Shown: one piece after another, positions 7,794 through 11,209 of the stretch | Position numbering within the stretch: position 1 is the stretch's first letter | Layout of the letters: the number at the start of each line of letters is the position of its first letter | DNA from: Phoronis ovalis | Lineage: Eukaryota; Phoronida; Phoronidae | Length of the DNA: 11,209 nucleotides | Direction of reading: 5' to 3' | Assembly (NCBI GenBank): GCA_028565635.1 | Contig: JAOXYB010055390.1 | Span: forward strand, 1-11,209 | The notes under the pieces: model-generated | Databases searched by the model: none | The model's input: the letters and a program-made list of their open reading frames with translations, nothing else | Told to the model about the DNA's origin: nothing | Program-made: the position numbers and the translations under genes

Positions 7794-9045
7794 CTGGAAG
7801 TAATGATTAACACCTTCAAACATTTATGGATTAAAAACAATTAAATAACTTAATATTTAATATATAGTATAGTTCTGTTACTTCCATTCACTTCACTATA
7901 CTCTCTACAGTCTCTACAGCTATTTTGAAGACATCATCACTGCCTACTGTAAGCATTGGCTATTCTCCATTTGCTTTTTTGACATTGTATTGTGCATGTT
8001 TTGTAAAAATACCACCATGTGGAAAACAATTTTTCTTTATTGTAAATTTTACAAAATGAGAATTAAACATTAACAGCCAGAAGCAGCATTTGATTACTTT
8101 GCAAATACAAACATGTAATCATATCTGATACCAGAATTTCTTAAGTTTACTTTGCTGCAGTTTTAATGCAAGCCAGGTGCATTGTCAGTCAATATGTGCT
8201 TGCTTACCAACTTGTTAAAACGTGATGTAATTGAGTGAATTATTGGCAAGGTGGAGATTACTGGCATACAGGTGGGTATAGTAACAGTAGCATGAAACAG
8301 AAACACATTAGGTTGAGTATGTCTGAAATCATTTGTCCGAATAAAATAACAAGACATTTGTAATGACAGATACCATCGTATCCCTGGGATAACATTATAT
8401 TGCAACTCACATGCTGAAGTAGTTCTCTTATTAAGTGTTATATACAAAAGCAAAGCACCATGCAGATACAATAAACATCAAAGATTTGGATCAGCATTTG
8501 ACCCACTTTTCAAGGTCCGATTCTAAACCTCATATAGCATACTACACTCATCCACCTATGACCTTCATGAATCAACCTTTGACTGGAAAGTGGCACAATG
8601 TGACAAACATGGAACAAATATGGCTGCCATGAAAGTAATCCAGGTCAAAACTGTACCTGACCTGTGCTTTGACCTTTATTCCAATTTGTTTACTTGCCCT
8701 ACACTGAATACGGGGCTGGTCAGATGAAACTGAAGCAGTTATAGCAAGACACATGAAGATTTGGATCAGTAATTGACCCACCTCTCAAAGTCATTCTAAT
8801 GTCACCTAGCCTATGACACCTGCACACCTATGGCCTTTATAAATCCACCTTTGAATCTTCTAAGCATCAATCATTTGTCTGCACATTTTGAGCTACGCTC
8901 TTGGGAACAAACATGGCCACCAGTCGGTTATATTGGAAGTAATCCAAGTCAAAATTGTACCTGACCTGTGTGATAAAGAAAGTGCTACATATGACAATGA
9001 CAATTGGATAATCTGTTTGTAATGTTAACCTATTGCTACTGATAC
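7794..9045 (-). other. Intron 2 (about 1.25 kb)
   Basis: The part 7794-8470 shows nothing but AT-rich sequence and a pyrimidine run near 7870-7930. The part 8470-8970 is occupied by the AGGTCA-rich repeat. Confidence 0.6.
8470..8970 (+). repeat. Two tandem units of the roughly 275-base repeat
   Basis: AAGATTTGGATCAG starts at 8481 and again at 8756, a period of 275. Each unit then shows TTGACCCAC, CTCAAGGTC-like text, a CCACCTATGACC or ACACCTATGGCC block, GAACAAAYATGGCYGCC/ACC, GAAAGTAATCC and AGGTCAAAACTGTACCTGACCTGTG. This is the clearest place to define the unit. The second unit is truncated just after the CTGACCTGTG word. Confidence 0.8.
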
Positions 9046-9186
9046 CTCCGCTCCAGGCAGTGCTGGAGTAACTCTTATAGATGGTCCTTTGCTTGGTGTA
9101 GTTTGTAAATCCATTGGCTGGGTTCTTGCTGGTTGAATTTCTATTGTGGGTACATCCTGGAGGGAACGTGGTGGCATACTGGATTT
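9046..9186 (-). CDS. Exon 2: Pro/Thr-rich 47-codon exon starting KSSMPPR
   Basis: The acceptor is a pyrimidine-rich tract ending in AG at 9187-9188. The donor is GAG followed by GTATCA at 9045-9040. The exon runs 141 bases, phase 0 to phase 0. The product begins KSSMPPRSLQDV, continues through IEIQPARTQPMDLQ, and ends VTPALPGAE, which is polar and proline-rich with no recognised domain. A second donor candidate 19 bases further on (ATAG followed by GTTAAC) would end in phase 1. That frame dies three exons later at a TAA in exon 5, so the first donor is preferred. The start and the QPMD core resemble exon 5 (NTSMPPR and QPMEV), pointing to duplicated exons. It lies between two copies of the AGGTCA-rich repeat, which are intronic. 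Confidence 0.78.
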
Positions 9187-9399
9187 CTGAAATATAAAAG
9201 GGCTCTATTAAATCACAGAATTTTAACTTGTCATTTATGATACATGTGAATTATTTTCCCGGCCACACTTTGGTTTTATTATTTTGAAATTTATTCTTTA
9301 TAGCTGTCTCATCAATTAAATGTTATATGCAATGCTTTATCTTTCTGGCTCGTGGTGCAATGTTACAAACCATTTCACAAAAAAAATGGCACTAGACTA

Positions 9400-9830
9400 G
9401 TTTGACACACTGCTGGAAATGCTCATTGTCAAAGTTGTGCCTGCATGACATGTACTTTAACCTGTAGTTACCCTGCACCAAATTCATCAGAAAAAAACTA
9501 AAGCTATTATTGAGATGTACAATCTCGAGAATAAATCAGTCCACCAGTCAGGCATTTTGGAAATAATCCAGGTCTAATTTATTCGTGACCTGTACTTTGT
9601 TTACCTTGTACAAGATATAACGTTGATTGCATAAAAAAGTGTTATGGAAACAGGTCAAAGTTTTGGTTCGGCATTGGACCCATTTTTCAAGGTAATTCTA
9701 AAGTTTAACATCATGCAACTAGCCTTTTACAACTCCATGCATATGGCCTTCATACATTCACCTTCAAATAGTCCAGGAAACACTTTCTTTCCAGCTCGTG
9801 GCAGTCTGAATAAATCCATCTGTTAATGCT
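9400..9830 (+). repeat. Diverged copy of the roughly 275-base repeat
   Basis: The order of words is conserved: GTCAAAGTTGTGCCTG, GTACTTTAACCTGTAGTTACC, CTAAAGCTATTATTG, CAGGTCAAAGTTTTGGTTCGG, ATTGGACCCATTTTTCAAGG, TATGGCCTTCATACATTCACC and AATAGTCCAG. One 60-codon plus-strand frame overlaps it, which I attribute to the repeat. Confidence 0.65.
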
Positions 9831-10084
9831 CCATAACATCTGGGGTTGACTGTTTCTGCTTTTGTTTATTATCTTGAAATGCAGAACAATAATCCCTTTA
9901 CTTGTATAAGAAACCCTCGCAAGTTTCCCAGTCCAATCAAATTGGTCAAAAATTTAATGATGTATTTATTCACTCTTATAAGATTGGCAATTAACTCTGG
10001 ATAAAACCAAGTTAGATGAGAAGGTACGTACGGAGCACTAATTAGCAGATGGATTTATTCATACCAAGTTTGATGCAACATTTC

Positions 10085-10800
10085 AAGAAAAACATGGCTG
10101 CCATTTGGCCATATTGGAAACAATATAGGTCAAAATGGAATGTGACTTGTGTTTTTCTCTGTACTTACCCTGTGGCAAATATGAAGCTCATCAGATAAAA
10201 ATTGAAGCTGTATATGCCATCTAAAGAACAAACATGGCCACCATTTGACTATGTTAGCAGTGATCCAGGTCCAAGTTATATTTGTCCTGTACTTTATCAA
10301 TTAAACAAAAACTGAGGCTGTGAAAAGTGAAAAATGTTGAAGTTTTGGATCAGAATGTGACCCAATTTTTATGGTCTTCCAACAAGTAGCCTATTACATC
10401 CACCCACCTACGAACTTCATAAAGCCACCTTCAAATTACCTAGTAGGTAATACTTCTGAAATATGGCAATGTGCTATATCCTGTGGGGAACAAATATGAC
10501 TGCCAGTCAGCCACATTGGATATAAAAAAAACAATGTCAAAATTATACCCAACCCATATGTGAACCTGATTGCATATAAACTGACCTGTGCTTTGACCTG
10601 TATTTACCCTAGCTGTACCAAATAGAAAGCTGATCAGATAGAAACTGTATATGTTATTGTGAGACAAAAAAAATGTTTTGCACAATGAAAAATATTGAAG
10701 ATTCGATCGACAACTGACCCACTTCTCAAGGTCATTCCAAAATGGCATATTAGTCTATTACATCCATCCACCTATGGCCTTAATAAACAAGTCACAATCA
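10085..10800 (+). repeat. Two further diverged repeat units
   Basis: ACATGGCTGCCATTTGGCC, TATAGGTCAAAATGG, TGTACTTACCCTGTGGCAAA and GAAGCTCATCAGATAAAAAT are followed by a second round with TGTACCAAATAGAAAGC, AACTGACCCACTTCTCAAGG and CCACCTATGGCC. Spacing between matching words (about 10334 and 10699) is near 365, so extra sequence has been inserted or duplicated as in 440-1460. Confidence 0.7.
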
Positions 10801-10884
10801 TATCAATTAAAATCACCAAAATCGTTGCCTCAAGGTCTGTATCTTTTATCTACAACACTGTTGTACCTGAAAATTAATACTTAC

Positions 10885-10974
10885 AGCAGCTATCAAAATT
10901 TGGGGTGGTTCTAGCATTTTGGCATGCTGTTGTTGCTCATTGTTTTGTTTCTTAAACTGTACATTATCTGGAGC
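10885..10974 (-). CDS. Exon 1 of the visible part: Gln-rich 30-codon phase-0 exon
   Basis: The exon has an acceptor AG at 10975-10976 and a strong GTAAGT donor at 10884-10879. It is exactly 90 bases, and only one frame is open, because the other two contain stops. It reads from APDNVQFKKQ at the start to MLEPPQILIAA at the end, with a Gln/Asn-rich, polar middle (NNEQQQH). It starts and ends in phase 0, so it could be skipped or duplicated without shifting the frame. Aligned without gaps to the 90-base exon at 7704-7793, 9 of 30 residues match, including QQH, a Leu and PPQ near the end. This supports both the frame and a duplication origin. The gene must continue upstream beyond 11209 because this exon starts within the reading frame and has no initiating Met of its own. 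Confidence 0.78.
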
Positions 10975-11209
10975 CTACAATGTATCTTATGTTAGTAACA
11001 AAATTTAACTATATACAGTTTACTTGTGTGGACATATTTTAAAGTCATTTTATGCCCCGGGGGTACTCAAGGTATTTTTTGGTGGGGGTGTCAGTTGAAA
11101 ATTTTGGATTTGGATTGTATATTTCTTACGGAATTTTTTTGGATTGCTACCATAAAGAAATTCAAAAATTTGGATTGCTACCCGCTGCTTACAGCAAATA
11201 ATTTGGATT
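10975..11209 (-). other. Intron upstream of exon 1, partly repeat
   Basis: About 70 bases of ordinary intron follow the exon 1 acceptor. The rest is the repeat starting near 11050. Confidence 0.6.
11050..11209 (+). repeat. Repeat element cut by the window edge
   Basis: It begins ATGCCCCGGGGGTACTCAAG and GGTGGGGGTGTC, followed by recurring words ATTTGGATT and TTTGGATTGCTACC (about 11103-11116, 11136-11151, 11167-11183, 11200-11209). The G/C-rich start and repetitive AT-rich continuation look like a mobile element or satellite-like repeat. The full extent is outside the window. Confidence 0.55.

Larger units (their letters stand above)
9187..10884 (-). other. Intron 1 of the visible part (about 1.7 kb)
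   Basis: This intron consists mostly of the two repeat blocks at 9400-9830 and 10085-10800, with AT-rich filler in 9190-9400 and 9830-10085. No exon was found. Confidence 0.6.
1622..10974 (-). other. 3' part of a multi-exon protein-coding gene (ten exons predicted), family not recognised
   Basis: Ten open blocks on the minus strand have splice-like boundaries. Their reading phases run 0-0, 0-0, 0-0, 0-0, 0-0, then 1-1, 1-0, 0-1, 1-1 and 1-stop. Apart from the exon 5 to exon 6 junction, every junction keeps an open frame. In most exons the other two frames hit stops or fail at the next junction. The encoded tail is roughly 360 residues, rich in Gln, Pro, Ser, Thr and Met, with no transmembrane segment and no enzyme motif I can name. 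The composition suggests a disordered region of a scaffold or transcription-associated protein, but this is inference. The 5' exons and promoter would lie beyond the right edge. The stop codon proposed at 1622-1624 makes this the C-terminal end, although additional exons further left cannot be excluded. No AATAAA signal lies close behind the stop. The nearest minus-strand AATAAA words are at about 337-342 and 183-188. Confidence 0.75.

Noticed and set aside
7865-7960. Possible minus-strand exon reading GSDDVFKIAVETVESIVK
   Set aside because: The acceptor is poor, no good donor follows before the TGA, and the phase does not fit between exons 2 and 3, which already join in phase 0. The plus strand here is just a pyrimidine-rich run.
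8163-8471. 102-codon minus-strand open frame in intron 2
   Set aside because: The composition is that of random AT-rich sequence with many Cys, His and Ile, there are no splice sites consistent with the gene, and it has no recognisable motif.
10440-10748. 102-codon minus-strand open frame in intron 1
   Set aside because: It lies entirely in the AGGTCA-rich repeat, and the equivalent region of other copies is not open.
1-11209. CRISPR array, tRNA, rRNA or bacterial operon
   Set aside because: There are no regularly spaced short repeats with unique spacers, no cloverleaf or rRNA-like conserved words, and the gene structure is clearly that of a spliced eukaryotic gene.

Overview
This is an AT-rich window of animal nuclear DNA, most likely from an invertebrate. 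There is no bacterial gene organisation. Short open stretches are bounded by GTAAG-type donors and pyrimidine-tract/AG acceptors on the minus strand, separated by introns of about 160 to 2,600 bases that are full of dispersed repeats. Some repeat sequence (G/C-rich blocks such as CCCCGGGGGTACTC, and a stretch with many 'aaaagggta' words) resembles repeats I associate with hemichordate, echinoderm and cnidarian genomes. That taxonomic hint is weak and comes from memory.

The main content is one gene on the minus strand, whose 3' half I reconstruct as ten exons: 10974-10885, 9186-9046, 7793-7704, 7384-7277, 6918-6724, 5500-5369, 2725-2589, 2159-2057, 1886-1836 and 1668(or 1678)-1622. The 5' part lies beyond the right edge. 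The predicted product is a Gln/Pro/Ser/Met-rich, probably largely disordered protein tail. It ends with a short charged segment (SPFDLEKHLAEMRKKF), a Phe-rich acidic patch (EMPFFESFFDSGG) and a short acidic C-terminus. I do not recognise the family. Reading phases chain consistently except at one junction, exon 5 to exon 6, which is discussed as a finding.

The first five exons look internally repetitive. Three successive exon junctions carry a version of the motif 'L-x-x-P...A-[AM] | x-x-S-[ML]-P', two 90-base exons align with each other, and the two longer exons share a QPM[DE] core. This suggests tandem duplication of phase-0 exons.

The rest is repeats. A roughly 275-base repeat family, rich in AGGTCA/TGACCT hexamers, occupies about 1-147, 440-1460, 2225-2364, 8470-8970, 9400-9830 and 10085-10800, all in the same orientation. 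Other repeat material includes a 'cataaaaagggta' element at 3113-3420 with a second partial copy near 5543-5600, a diverged pair at 4741-5003 and 5975-6197, a G/C-rich patch near 4600-4735, a possible Penelope-like fragment near 4380-4480, and a 'tttggattgctacc' repeat running off the right edge. I see no rRNA, tRNA or CRISPR array, no convincing plus-strand gene and no intact transposon reading frame.
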